A program made the translations under genes and the position numbers. A stretch of 64,000 nt of DNA from Ruminococcus sp. (GTDB lineage Bacteria; Bacillota; Clostridia; Oscillospirales; Ruminococcaceae): positions 1 through 64,000 of the forward strand of contig JAFUYP010000082.1 of the NCBI GenBank assembly GCA_017470535.1, given 5' to 3'. Position 1 is the first letter of the stretch; each line of letters opens with the position of its first letter. The notes under the pieces were generated by a model. The model saw only the letters and a program-made list of their open reading frames with translations. It was not told where the DNA came from and did no database searches. Positions 22,297-31,226 of this stretch are shown piece by piece.

Positions 22297-23359
22297 TATA
22301 AAAGGGCTGGTCAAAAAGAGCATATACTCCGATCTGCTGGAGATCGCAGACAATGACTGCATCGACTGGGGCAGGCTCAGGGACAAGACTATACTGATAA
22401 CGGGCGCAGGCGGCTTTATAGGGTACTATCTTACAATGGCGCTGCTTGTGAGAAATGACCTCTACGGCGACAACATAAGCGTTATCGCACTGGTGAGGAA
22501 CAGGGAGCGTGCGCAGGCAAAATACGGCAAGGCGCTCAAAAGATTTGACCTCTCTCTCAATGTTTCGGACGTTACGAAGGGTATAAACGTCGCAGGTGCT
22601 GACTTTATGATACACGCTGCGAGCCAGGCGAGCGGCATACAGTTTGAAAACGACCCGGTGGGTACGATAAGCGCAAATCTTTCCGGCACGCAGAACCTGC
22701 TCGAGCTTGCAAAGGAGTGGGACGCTACCGCTCTTATCGTGTCGTCGCTGAAAGTATACGGCACGCTGCATACAGGCAACGAGTGTATATATGAAACTGA
22801 CATAGGCTATGTTGACCATACGAGCTATAAAAACTGCTACGCTGTCGGCAAGCGTGCATCGGAGACACTTGCGGCAAGCTACGCCAAGCAGTACGGCACT
22901 GATGTCAAGATAGCACGCCCCAGCTATATCTACGGCGCATCGAGCCTTGAGGATGACAGGGTGTGGGCGCAGTTTATAGCGAACATCGTAAGAAAGCAGG
23001 ACATACTGCTCAAAAGCAGCGGTGCGGCACTAAGATCATTTTGCTATGTGACGGACACCTGCACGGCGCTTCTTAAAATAATGCTCGACGGCGAGAGGGC
23101 AGTCCCCTATAATATCGCAAACAAGGCGTCTGACGTTACTATCAGGGGCTTTGCGAGAGCTGCCTGCGAGGTGTTCCCGGAGAGGGACATTCATCTTAGC
23201 TTTGCAAACAAAGAAGACGAGGCAGAGCCTGTGCCTGCACCCGGCGCACCGACACCGGAGATACTTGATGCAGGCAGGCTGAACGCTCTTGGCTGGAAGC
23301 CGGCAGTTGATCTTAAAGAGGGCATAAGGCGCTCGGTCGCTGTGTTAGAGGAAAAATAA
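22286..23359 (+). CDS. Extended SDR: NAD-dependent epimerase/dehydratase-like
   Basis: A 357-residue nucleotide-sugar type dehydrogenase. The NAD-binding motif is TGAGGFIG (about 39-46), the catalytic Tyr/Lys pair is in YAVGK, and RPSYIYG is the usual substrate-side motif. It sits where TarJ-type reductases occur next to TarI-type enzymes in other clusters, so it may form the polyol phosphate or a related sugar. Substrate not deducible. Stop and the LicD start are adjacent (TAAATG). Confidence 0.8.
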   Translation: MAYDIKGLVKKSIYSDLLEIADNDCIDWGRLRDKTILITGAGGFIGYYLTMALLVRNDLYGDNISVIALVRNRERAQAKYGKALKRFDLSLNVSDVTKGINVAGADFMIHAASQASGIQFENDPVGTISANLSGTQNLLELAKEWDATALIVSSLKVYGTLHTGNECIYETDIGYVDHTSYKNCYAVGKRASETLAASYAKQYGTDVKIARPSYIYGASSLEDDRVWAQFIANIVRKQDILLKSSGAALRSFCYVTDTCTALLKIMLDGERAVPYNIANKASDVTIRGFARAACEVFPERDIHLSFANKEDEAEPVPAPGAPTPEILDAGRLNALGWKPAVDLKEGIRRSVAVLEEK

Positions 23360-24664
23360 ATGCAGGACGAGTTTTTTAAAGACTTAGCATATCAGGTGAG
23401 GGCGGACAAGCGTCTTGCCCTCCCCGAAAAAATAAATATAAAGGGCAGTGGTACTGTGTCGGCACTTGCAAGAGGTGCGGCGAATGAGCTTGGCATCTTT
23501 GATGAGAATGCAAAGTGCGTGATAGCATTCGGTACGCAGCTGCTTGATAAGAGCATCACGCAGGCGGTGTTTGTAATACCCTCCAAAAAAGCATCGGCAG
23601 GGCTTTTGCGTGCATATCCGTTTGCGAAGATACTGCTTTGTGACATATATGATGAAGAGCTGTACGCCGCTGATATTTTCAGAATGGCGCTGATAGTGCT
23701 TGACAAGGGCAGAGAGGGTAAAGTATACAGTGAAAAGAGCCTTGTACGCTCCGGCTTTGAAAGGGCGGTATCACCGCAGGATTCAAGGGAGCTTTATGAG
23801 GGCTTTGACAGTGATGACGCACAGGTATTCGTGTTCGGCGATGCAAGGACGCAGGAGTTTAAAAGGCTTCAGCAGGCAGAGCTTAAAATACTCAGAGAGA
23901 CTGACCGTGTGTGCAGAGAAAACGGCATACGCTATTCCCTTGCCGGCGGTACGCTTTTAGGCGCTGCAAGGCATAAGGGGTTCATACCGTGGGATTATGA
24001 TATAGATATTATGATGTCACCTGATGACTTTGACAGGTTCTGTGAGCTTAAAGATAAATTCTCACCGGAGTTTTTCCTGCAAACGCCAAAGACGGACAGG
24101 AATAACTATTTCTTTACAAAGGTCAGGCTGAATGGTACGCTCATGACCACCGAGATGACAGATAAGCTCAAAATACACAACGGCGTGTTCATTGATGTTT
24201 TCAGGCACAGCTACACGTCACGGTATGGCTTGCCAAGAAGGCTGCACCGCTTTCTTACAAAGTGCGTAAGGAGCCTGGTATACAACAAATGGAACGGCAC
24301 GAGAGTGCGTGGGGCAAAGGGTACTCATGTAAACCCTGTGATAAGGTGGACGGCAACGGCACTCAAAACGCTTTTGCCTATGAGAGTGCTTTGCTGTTTG
24401 CAGCGCACGGTCATAGACCATTATAAAGAGGACACGGGCTATATGTATGACGGCTGGGGGCAAAACCTCGGGAGAGGTGCGTTCCCGTCAGAGTGGTTCT
24501 ATGAGTTTGACGAGCTTGAGTTTGAGGGGGAGAGCTTCCCGGTGGTGGCTGAGTATGAAAAATACCTTTCCTACCTCTATGGTGACTATATGACACTTCC
24601 GCCGGTATCACAGCGGCATATCAGCCACGAGATAGTAAGACTTTCACTTGACACAGATCTTTAA
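23360..24664 (+). CDS. LicD-family phosphotransferase with N-terminal extension
   Basis: A 434-residue protein. Residues about 185-420 are the LicD domain (SLAGGTLLGAARHKGFIPWD then DIDIMM), the nucleotidyltransferase-fold family that moves phosphocholine or another phosphoryl substituent onto surface polymers. Residues 1-175 are an extension of unclear fold. LicD next to an IspD/TarI-like enzyme and an SDR suggests the polymer carries a phosphodiester-linked group made from the same CDP donor. Confidence 0.85.
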   Translation: MQDEFFKDLAYQVRADKRLALPEKINIKGSGTVSALARGAANELGIFDENAKCVIAFGTQLLDKSITQAVFVIPSKKASAGLLRAYPFAKILLCDIYDEELYAADIFRMALIVLDKGREGKVYSEKSLVRSGFERAVSPQDSRELYEGFDSDDAQVFVFGDARTQEFKRLQQAELKILRETDRVCRENGIRYSLAGGTLLGAARHKGFIPWDYDIDIMMSPDDFDRFCELKDKFSPEFFLQTPKTDRNNYFFTKVRLNGTLMTTEMTDKLKIHNGVFIDVFRHSYTSRYGLPRRLHRFLTKCVRSLVYNKWNGTRVRGAKGTHVNPVIRWTATALKTLLPMRVLCCLQRTVIDHYKEDTGYMYDGWGQNLGRGAFPSEWFYEFDELEFEGESFPVVAEYEKYLSYLYGDYMTLPPVSQRHISHEIVRLSLDTDL

Positions 24665-24684
24665 TATAAAAGGAGCAAACACAT

Positions 24685-27381
24685 TTGAAACTTTCGGTTA
24701 TTTTTATTTACGACGGTCTGACCGAACAGGCAGACATCAGTATTGAGTCTGTAAGGGGTTCGAGCTGGCTGGGGAATAATATAGAGCTTATATTTGCAGA
24801 CCCCACCGGACAGGGAGAGGGATACTACAATGAGCATGAGGAGGAATTCCAGTCAGCTCAGTACATATCCATGCCTGACGAGCTTGCACTTATGAAAAAG
24901 GCGTTCACTCTTGCAGAGGGTGAATTCTTCACAGTGGTAAGGAGCGGCGACAGGTTCGATCCCGATTACTATGAGAGGGTCATCAATATCATGGAGGAGC
25001 AGGGCTGCTCTGTGGGTATGTGTGAGAAGTATTTCAGCTATGAGTCCTTCAACGGCGTAGATCAGCTGTCTGCCGGCAAAAAGTCGCTCCCGCCGGTCAT
25101 CGACCTGACGAAGAGATTCGGTAAGTTCCCTTGGTTCATGGAGGGTACTGTATTGCAGACCAATGTTCTGGCGGCGGTCAATTTTGATGTGACGCTGGGC
25201 GTTGATGCAGAGAAGCTCTTTTTGCTGCGTGTGTCGCTTTTAAACAATATGGTGAGCTATGCGACAGGCTGCCAGTATGTCTACTGTACGCCGCACGACA
25301 ACGAGTACAGACTGTTCCAGGGCGTGTATGATAAGGACTGGTACTTCGGCAGCGTGCGCCGCTTTACCGAGTTTTCAAAAGAGCTTAATAAAAACCTCGG
25401 TATCATGCCGAGATTCGTGCAGTATTTCTTTTTGTATATGCTGTATGCGAGGATAGACGCAAATATAAATAACCGCAATAAGCACGTTCTTGACGAGCAA
25501 GAGGCTTATCAGTTTGAAAGAGAAGTGTCCACGCTTTTAAAGGAGTTTGAGGACGAGGTCATACTCAATATCGACGGCACAGGTCTTGCAAACCGTACTG
25601 TTGAGATGAGACTTCTCATGATAAGGATAAAAAACGACTTTGACGAGAGCTTTGAGCATATGATCAAGGGTACGGGTACGCTTTATATGGCGTATAAGAA
25701 TATGGTGCTGTATAAGAGCAACCAGATCAAGGTCAATGTGCTGTTTATGAACTATGTAAACGGTATGCTTGAAATTGATGCTACCATAAATTCGATATTC
25801 CCGAAGAGCAAGTGTACGCTCGTGGCGATACTTGATGACCACGAGATACTCCCCGTTTATAATGAGCGCTATACGCTTACCAAGATATTCGGCTGCTCTG
25901 CATATAAAAGACATTCGATGCACTTTTCCGTGCCGATAGATGAGCTTTCGGATAAATACAGACTGCGCTTTGCATTAAAGGCAGGCAATAAGTATTATAA
26001 TGTGTATCCCGAGTACAAATCGCATACCTCACGCATATCCGGCAGACTGGTGTGGATGTACTGGCCTATGACCAGCGAGTATGTGCTTTACCATAAATCG
26101 GGCGGTATGATCATAGAGCGTATGGGCAAGGGCGGCAGACTTTACAGACAGCTGAGGATGTTCAAGCAGCTGATAAGCGGAAAGTCAAAGCTCAATAAGC
26201 GTGCGCTCAAAGCAAGGGCGGCATACTGGCTGACAAAGCCGTTTTTCAAAAATAAAAAGATATGGATGTTCTACGATAAGATATATAAGGGCGGCGACAG
26301 CTCTGAATATCTCTACCGCTACGCCTCCAAAATGGACGACGGCATAACAAAGTATTACCTTATAGATAAGAACGCCGCAGACTATGAGCGTATAAAGGCA
26401 GACGGCTTCAAGCCGCTCGTAAGGGGGAGCTTAAAGCACAGACTGGTGTTCTTTAACGCCCAGATGATGATAGTTTCAAACTCGACGGTTTTCGCCTTCA
26501 ACGACCTGACCTTGCAGGGGTCGTCGTTTTTCCGTGATATAGTTGATTTCCATGTAGTGTGCGTCCAGCACGGTCTGTCGGTGCAGAAAATAGCTATCGC
26601 ACAGAACAGACTGCGTGATAACACAAGACTGTATTTCTGCGCATCTCCTGTCGAGATAGAGAACCTCTCACGCCCGGTATATGACTATGTAGGGTATGAT
26701 GCACTAAAACTCACAGGTGTTCCGAGATACGACGGGCTTGTAAATAACGATAAGAAGCAGATAATGATCTCCCCGACATGGCGTATGCAGTCGGCGATGC
26801 TCGTTTCCAAAAACGAGGGCGTTGCAAGAGATTATAATGAGCATTTCAAGGAAACTCCGTACTATAAGGTGTTCAACTCCCTTATAAACGACGAGCGGCT
26901 GCTTGATGCTGCAAAGAGATACGGCTATAAGATAGCGTTCGTGCTGCACCCGATAGTTTCACCGCAGGCAAGCGACTTTGACCAAAACGACTATGTTGAT
27001 ATTATCCCGGCGATCGGTGATATGAGCTATGAGAAGATGTTCTGCGAGTCAAGCCTTATGGTGACGGATTTCTCAGGCATACAGTTTGACTTTGCGTATA
27101 TGAGAAAGCCGCTTGTGTATCTGCACCATAACGATATACCTCAGCACTATGAGGAGGGCGCATATCACTACGATACGATGGCGTTCGGTGAGATAGTGCA
27201 TACAAACGACGAGCTGATAGACAAGCTCACAGAGTATATGTCAACAGGCTGTAAGATGAAAGATGAATACAGGGCAAGGGCTGACAGGTTCTTTGCATTT
27301 GATGACCACGATAACTGTAAGCGTATCTACTCTGAGATGATAAAGTATCAGGTGAACGTCATAGACGCTAATAAAAAGTAA
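24685..27381 (+). CDS. GT2-like domain fused to a CDP-glycerol glycerophosphotransferase
   Basis: An 898-residue protein. Residues 1-210 look like a degenerate GT-A glycosyltransferase (LSVIFIYD..., RSGDRFDPDYYE). A middle region of about 300 residues is unassigned. Residues about 520-890 form a TagF-type domain (VQHGLSVQK, MISPTWR, VLHPIV, VTDFSGIQFDFAY). It starts at TTG with AAAGGAG upstream. This would be the main chain polymerase or a bifunctional enzyme adding sugar and polyol phosphate in turn (inference). Confidence 0.8.
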   Translation: MKLSVIFIYDGLTEQADISIESVRGSSWLGNNIELIFADPTGQGEGYYNEHEEEFQSAQYISMPDELALMKKAFTLAEGEFFTVVRSGDRFDPDYYERVINIMEEQGCSVGMCEKYFSYESFNGVDQLSAGKKSLPPVIDLTKRFGKFPWFMEGTVLQTNVLAAVNFDVTLGVDAEKLFLLRVSLLNNMVSYATGCQYVYCTPHDNEYRLFQGVYDKDWYFGSVRRFTEFSKELNKNLGIMPRFVQYFFLYMLYARIDANINNRNKHVLDEQEAYQFEREVSTLLKEFEDEVILNIDGTGLANRTVEMRLLMIRIKNDFDESFEHMIKGTGTLYMAYKNMVLYKSNQIKVNVLFMNYVNGMLEIDATINSIFPKSKCTLVAILDDHEILPVYNERYTLTKIFGCSAYKRHSMHFSVPIDELSDKYRLRFALKAGNKYYNVYPEYKSHTSRISGRLVWMYWPMTSEYVLYHKSGGMIIERMGKGGRLYRQLRMFKQLISGKSKLNKRALKARAAYWLTKPFFKNKKIWMFYDKIYKGGDSSEYLYRYASKMDDGITKYYLIDKNAADYERIKADGFKPLVRGSLKHRLVFFNAQMMIVSNSTVFAFNDLTLQGSSFFRDIVDFHVVCVQHGLSVQKIAIAQNRLRDNTRLYFCASPVEIENLSRPVYDYVGYDALKLTGVPRYDGLVNNDKKQIMISPTWRMQSAMLVSKNEGVARDYNEHFKETPYYKVFNSLINDERLLDAAKRYGYKIAFVLHPIVSPQASDFDQNDYVDIIPAIGDMSYEKMFCESSLMVTDFSGIQFDFAYMRKPLVYLHHNDIPQHYEEGAYHYDTMAFGEIVHTNDELIDKLTEYMSTGCKMKDEYRARADRFFAFDDHDNCKRIYSEMIKYQVNVIDANKK

Positions 27382-27395
27382 GGAGAAAAGCTGAC

Positions 27396-27785
27396 ATGAA
27401 AAAAGTAATAACCTACGGGACCTTCGACCTTCTTCACTACGGGCATATAAATCTTTTAAGAAGAGCCAAGGAGCTGGGCGACTACCTTATAGTCGCACTC
27501 TCGACAGATGAATTCAACTGGAATGAAAAGCAGAAGAAATGCTATTTCACCTACGAGGAGAGAAAGAAGCTGCTCGAAGCTATAAGATATGTAGACCTTG
27601 TTATCCCCGAGAACAGCTGGGAGCAGAAAAGCTCGGACGTAAAGGAGTTCAGAGTCGATACATTTGTTATGGGCGATGACTGGGAGGGCAAGTTTGACTT
27701 CCTCAAAGAATACTGCGATGTGGTATATCTCCCCAGAACGCCTGATATTTCCACCACACAGATAAAGAATGACCTCGGCAAGTAA
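27396..27785 (+). CDS. tagD: Glycerol-3-phosphate cytidylyltransferase
   Basis: A 129-residue enzyme that makes CDP-glycerol from CTP and sn-glycerol 3-phosphate. The signatures are GTFDLLHYGHINLL (HxGH) and RTPDISTTQIK near the end. Length is typical of TagD. It directly precedes a glycerophosphotransferase, which it would supply, showing that glycerol phosphate is at least part of the polymer. Confidence 0.93.
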   Translation: MKKVITYGTFDLLHYGHINLLRRAKELGDYLIVALSTDEFNWNEKQKKCYFTYEERKKLLEAIRYVDLVIPENSWEQKSSDVKEFRVDTFVMGDDWEGKFDFLKEYCDVVYLPRTPDISTTQIKNDLGK

Positions 27786-27825
27786 TACTCTGTAATCATA
27801 CCAAATCTATCATCAGGAGGCTCTC

Positions 27826-29841
27826 ATGGAAAGACTAACAGTTACATTCAACAGCAGGGAAAGGCGTGCTGTACTCACAAACTTCTGCCAGGAGCATGAA
27901 GTGACATTTCAAAAGCATCTTAATATTTATTCCTACTACTATACATCAAAGGTAATGCCCAACACAGTTCTCCTGTTAGGACTTGGCAAGAATGTCAGGG
28001 GCAATATGCAGTATATCCTTGATGAGCTTAATTTAAGCCCCGATTTTGAAGGGTATAAGATATACGTCAGAGTCAGCGTGGAAACTATTGATACCGTTGA
28101 GGGCTATATCCGTAAAAACGGCTGGAAGCGTACTTACCTTGTAAAGACAAATAATGAGTACGCCAAGAAAATGGAAAGCTGCAAGTACCTTATCACAGAA
28201 ACGTTTTTCCCCGAGAGCTGGGTGAAAAAGCCCGAGCAGGTGTATATAAACATCTGGCACGGCACGCCGCTCAAAAAGTTAGGTCTTGCAAAGAACACAA
28301 AGAATATCCCCGGCAACGGCAATACGCAGAAGAATTTTATAAATGCGACCTACCTGCTCTACCCGAATGAGTATACTTATGAGCATATGATAGAGTCATA
28401 TAAGGTGCGTGAGCTGCTGACCGGCAAGGCGCTTATGCTCGGCTACCCCAGGTGCGGCGGACTGCTCGAAACAGCCGAAAAGGATAATAAAGAGCTTATA
28501 AGACAGCTTGCCCCGAACGGCGAGAAGATATTTGTGTATATGCCGACCTTCAAGGACTATATCTCGCACGAAGCAGTCGTTGAGGAGAGCCGTGAGCTGC
28601 TTGACTATCTTGATGAGAACCTGACGGATAAGCAGATAATGTATGTCAATCTCCACCATAGGGTGTCAGACGTTATAGATTATGAGAAATATAAACATAT
28701 AAAGCAATTCCCTCCGCTGGTGGACAGCTATGCGCTCATGGCGGTGAGCGATGCGCTCGTGACCGACTTTTCAAGCGTGTTCTTTGATTATCTGACACTT
28801 GGCAAGCAGATAGTGCTGCACGTTGAGGACGTAGAGCATTATGTCCGTGCAAGGGGCACCTATATGGATATGCTCACTCTGCCGTTTGATATGGCGCATA
28901 ATAAAGAAGAGATAATACAGGCGCTCAATAAGGGCAAGACATATGATGATACAAAGGTAAGAGAGCAGTTCTGCCAGTATGACAGCCGTGAGAACGCAAA
29001 AAGACTGTGCGCTCTTATCCGCACAAAGAAAAAGGGCAAGGCAAAGCTGTATAACAATGTGGCAGATGACATCGGGCGCATAAAGCGCATAAAGGATTCA
29101 CGGATATACCGTGGGCTGAAAAACCGCTCCGACCGGGAGGACAAAAGGCAGAAAACACAGGATATAGTTATCCGTGATATAGAAAAGGCAGGCAAGCGCA
29201 CTATACTTGCAGTTACAGACTGCTGTGCAGATACACCTGAGTTTGAAAGACTCAGGAACGTAGCGCTTGACTATGACCACGACAAATTCGACCTGTTCAT
29301 AGCTACCAGCGAGGAGAGGACGGGCAGGGACAAGAGCGTTTATCCGTTTTTGTTCAAGACACCTGCTTTCGGGTACAGGGACAATGTCAAGCTCTCAAAC
29401 GAAGGCAACCAGCTCCTTGAAATGTATAAAGAGGGAAGATTTGAGTATAACGAGATATTTGACGTTATCAAATATGACTATTGCCTCAATGCAAGGGCGA
29501 ATTTCGGAAACTGTGAGTTCGATGTGCTTTTCATATATGATGTATCGGATATAGAGCAGCTTATCTCAATGACGATGCAGAAGGCTAAGAGGAAGTATCT
29601 CTACCTCAATAACGAGCTTATAAAGAAGATACTTGAAAACGACAGGTATGTTCTTGATGCTATGAGCAATATCTCGCAGTATTTTGATGAGGTGTTCGCA
29701 TATAAGCCGTCTGTTTCGGACAAGCTGAGTACAAGCATAGACATGAGCGCTGAGAACGCACAGTGGTTCTCCCGTGTCAGGGAGTTAAAGTCCTCAGCAC
29801 AGATAAGAGAGCTGCTGCTCGGGCAGACAGATCAAGTGTAA
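27826..29841 (+). CDS. CDP-glycerol glycerophosphotransferase with C-terminal extra domain
   Basis: A 671-residue protein. Residues 40-395 are a TagB/TagF domain (NIWHGTPLKKLG, MPTFKDYIS, LHHRVSD, VTDFSSVFFDYLTLGK). A basic linker near 405-455 leads to a second domain (455-665; TILAVTDCCADTPEF...DLFIATSEE...) that looks like half of a GT-B-type fold but is not assigned. GAGG site upstream of ATG. Together with the enzymes at 20418 and 24685 it makes three different polyol-phosphate transferases, implying a polymer with several linkages or separate primase and polymerase steps. Confidence 0.8.
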   Translation: MERLTVTFNSRERRAVLTNFCQEHEVTFQKHLNIYSYYYTSKVMPNTVLLLGLGKNVRGNMQYILDELNLSPDFEGYKIYVRVSVETIDTVEGYIRKNGWKRTYLVKTNNEYAKKMESCKYLITETFFPESWVKKPEQVYINIWHGTPLKKLGLAKNTKNIPGNGNTQKNFINATYLLYPNEYTYEHMIESYKVRELLTGKALMLGYPRCGGLLETAEKDNKELIRQLAPNGEKIFVYMPTFKDYISHEAVVEESRELLDYLDENLTDKQIMYVNLHHRVSDVIDYEKYKHIKQFPPLVDSYALMAVSDALVTDFSSVFFDYLTLGKQIVLHVEDVEHYVRARGTYMDMLTLPFDMAHNKEEIIQALNKGKTYDDTKVREQFCQYDSRENAKRLCALIRTKKKGKAKLYNNVADDIGRIKRIKDSRIYRGLKNRSDREDKRQKTQDIVIRDIEKAGKRTILAVTDCCADTPEFERLRNVALDYDHDKFDLFIATSEERTGRDKSVYPFLFKTPAFGYRDNVKLSNEGNQLLEMYKEGRFEYNEIFDVIKYDYCLNARANFGNCEFDVLFIYDVSDIEQLISMTMQKAKRKYLYLNNELIKKILENDRYVLDAMSNISQYFDEVFAYKPSVSDKLSTSIDMSAENAQWFSRVRELKSSAQIRELLLGQTDQV

Positions 29842-29859
29842 GGAAGGTGCAAAGGAGCA

Positions 29860-31059
29860 TTGGCAGCCGATAATGAGCTTAGCTGGCAGACGCTGACAGC
29901 TGAGCTGATAAACGAACAAGAAAAAAGACCTCATCCGCCTGCTGCGGAAGAGCCGCCCGAAAGGAAAGCCGGATTTGATTTTTCGATAGTAAGCAAGTAC
30001 CGTGGACAGCTTTTCGGGGCATCTATAATACTTATAATGATATTCCACTATTTCAATGGAGTGCTGGAGCTGCATGAAAAGCAGGATACGCTCTATATGA
30101 TCTCGTATTCCTATGTGAATATAGTGGGCAGTATAGGCGTCGAGATATTTTTGTTCCTTTCGGGAATGGGGCTGTATTTTTCATATACAAAAAACAGCAA
30201 TACCAACGAGTTTTATAAAAAGCGCTTTACCCGTATACTCATACCGTATCTGATGTATGCGCCGATAGTCTGGCTGATAAAGGACTGTATAATAAACGGC
30301 AAGCCCTTTACAAAGTGGTTTTATGACCTGTCGCTCGGCTCCTTCTGGCTAAGCGGCAACAGACTGATATGGTTCATAGGCGCTATATGCCTGTTTTATG
30401 CGCTGTTCCCGCTGCTTTATGCAGTCGTCACCTCAAAGCACTACCGGCTCGGGAGTGCAATGCTCACAGGCTTTTTCCTGCTGACACTTTTCTGTGCATA
30501 TACCGAGGCAAAGAAAAAGTACGAAATAAGCGAGGTAGGCTTTTCAAGGATAGTTATATTCTTTATTGGCATATATATGGGACGGCTGATATATGAAAAA
30601 AGAAAGATACAGGTATGGCATATCATAACTTTTTCAGGGATATTCGCCGCCAAAGCGCTGCTTGCTTTGTTTCAGATCAAAAAGAAATTCAGCATTGTCC
30701 CCGGCAGCGTTAAGACAGTCATAAACGTATTTGGCAGCAGCTTCGGCAGCAGAATGGCAGCGGCGGTGTTCTCACTGGGGTATATCTTTGTGATAATACT
30801 TATCCTTTCGCTGCTCAAATGTAAGTGGCTGGATAAATTCCTGATAAAGGTCGGCAGTATATCGCTCGAGCTTTATATGTGCCATGTCACGACAAACGGT
30901 ATCATCACCGCAGAGGGCTCACTTGATATAAATGAGCCGCTGGTGTATGCTATGTCGATGTCGATAGCAGTCGTGCTGGCGATTATCCTCCATATTTCCA
31001 GTAACGCCGTGATAAAGAAGATAACAATTAAGGCAACACCGCACGACCACCGGCTCTGA
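29860..31059 (+). CDS. Acyltransferase-3 family membrane protein, 3' end supplied by a repeat
   Basis: A 399-residue membrane acyltransferase with about ten helices. Typical features are FHYFNG in helix 1, GVEIFLFLSGMGLYFSY, KKRFTRILIPY and LELYMCHV. Such enzymes O-acetylate surface polysaccharides. The start is TTG with GGAG very close upstream, so the exact start is uncertain. The last nine residues (ATPHDHRL and the Lys before) and the stop are encoded by a miniature element that begins at 31032, so the original C-terminus was replaced. Confidence 0.78.
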   Translation: MAADNELSWQTLTAELINEQEKRPHPPAAEEPPERKAGFDFSIVSKYRGQLFGASIILIMIFHYFNGVLELHEKQDTLYMISYSYVNIVGSIGVEIFLFLSGMGLYFSYTKNSNTNEFYKKRFTRILIPYLMYAPIVWLIKDCIINGKPFTKWFYDLSLGSFWLSGNRLIWFIGAICLFYALFPLLYAVVTSKHYRLGSAMLTGFFLLTLFCAYTEAKKKYEISEVGFSRIVIFFIGIYMGRLIYEKRKIQVWHIITFSGIFAAKALLALFQIKKKFSIVPGSVKTVINVFGSSFGSRMAAAVFSLGYIFVIILILSLLKCKWLDKFLIKVGSISLELYMCHVTTNGIITAEGSLDINEPLVYAMSMSIAVVLAIILHISSNAVIKKITIKATPHDHRL

Positions 31060-31202
31060 CCTTTGTGTGCCATCTGCTTGCCGGATTTCCGTCATAATAC
31101 CTGGTTTACCTTGTCTTACGCCAGGTAAGCTTTGGCAAAAATGGGCATTCTGACGAAAATCCGGACGGCGCATCTGACACACAATGGTCGTGCGGTGTTG
31201 CC
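31032..31202. mobile_element. Palindromic miniature element, copy 2
   Basis: 171 bp, ends GGCAACACCGCACGACCA and TGGTCGTGCGGTGTTGCC (perfect 18-bp inverted repeat), interior shared with copy 1 at 17807. It overlaps the acyltransferase 3' end and lies 25 bp before the esterase gene. Being self-complementary, its transcript would fold into one long hairpin between two operon genes. Confidence 0.88.
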
Positions 31203-31226
31203 CTAAACAACAGAAAGGATGAGGAT

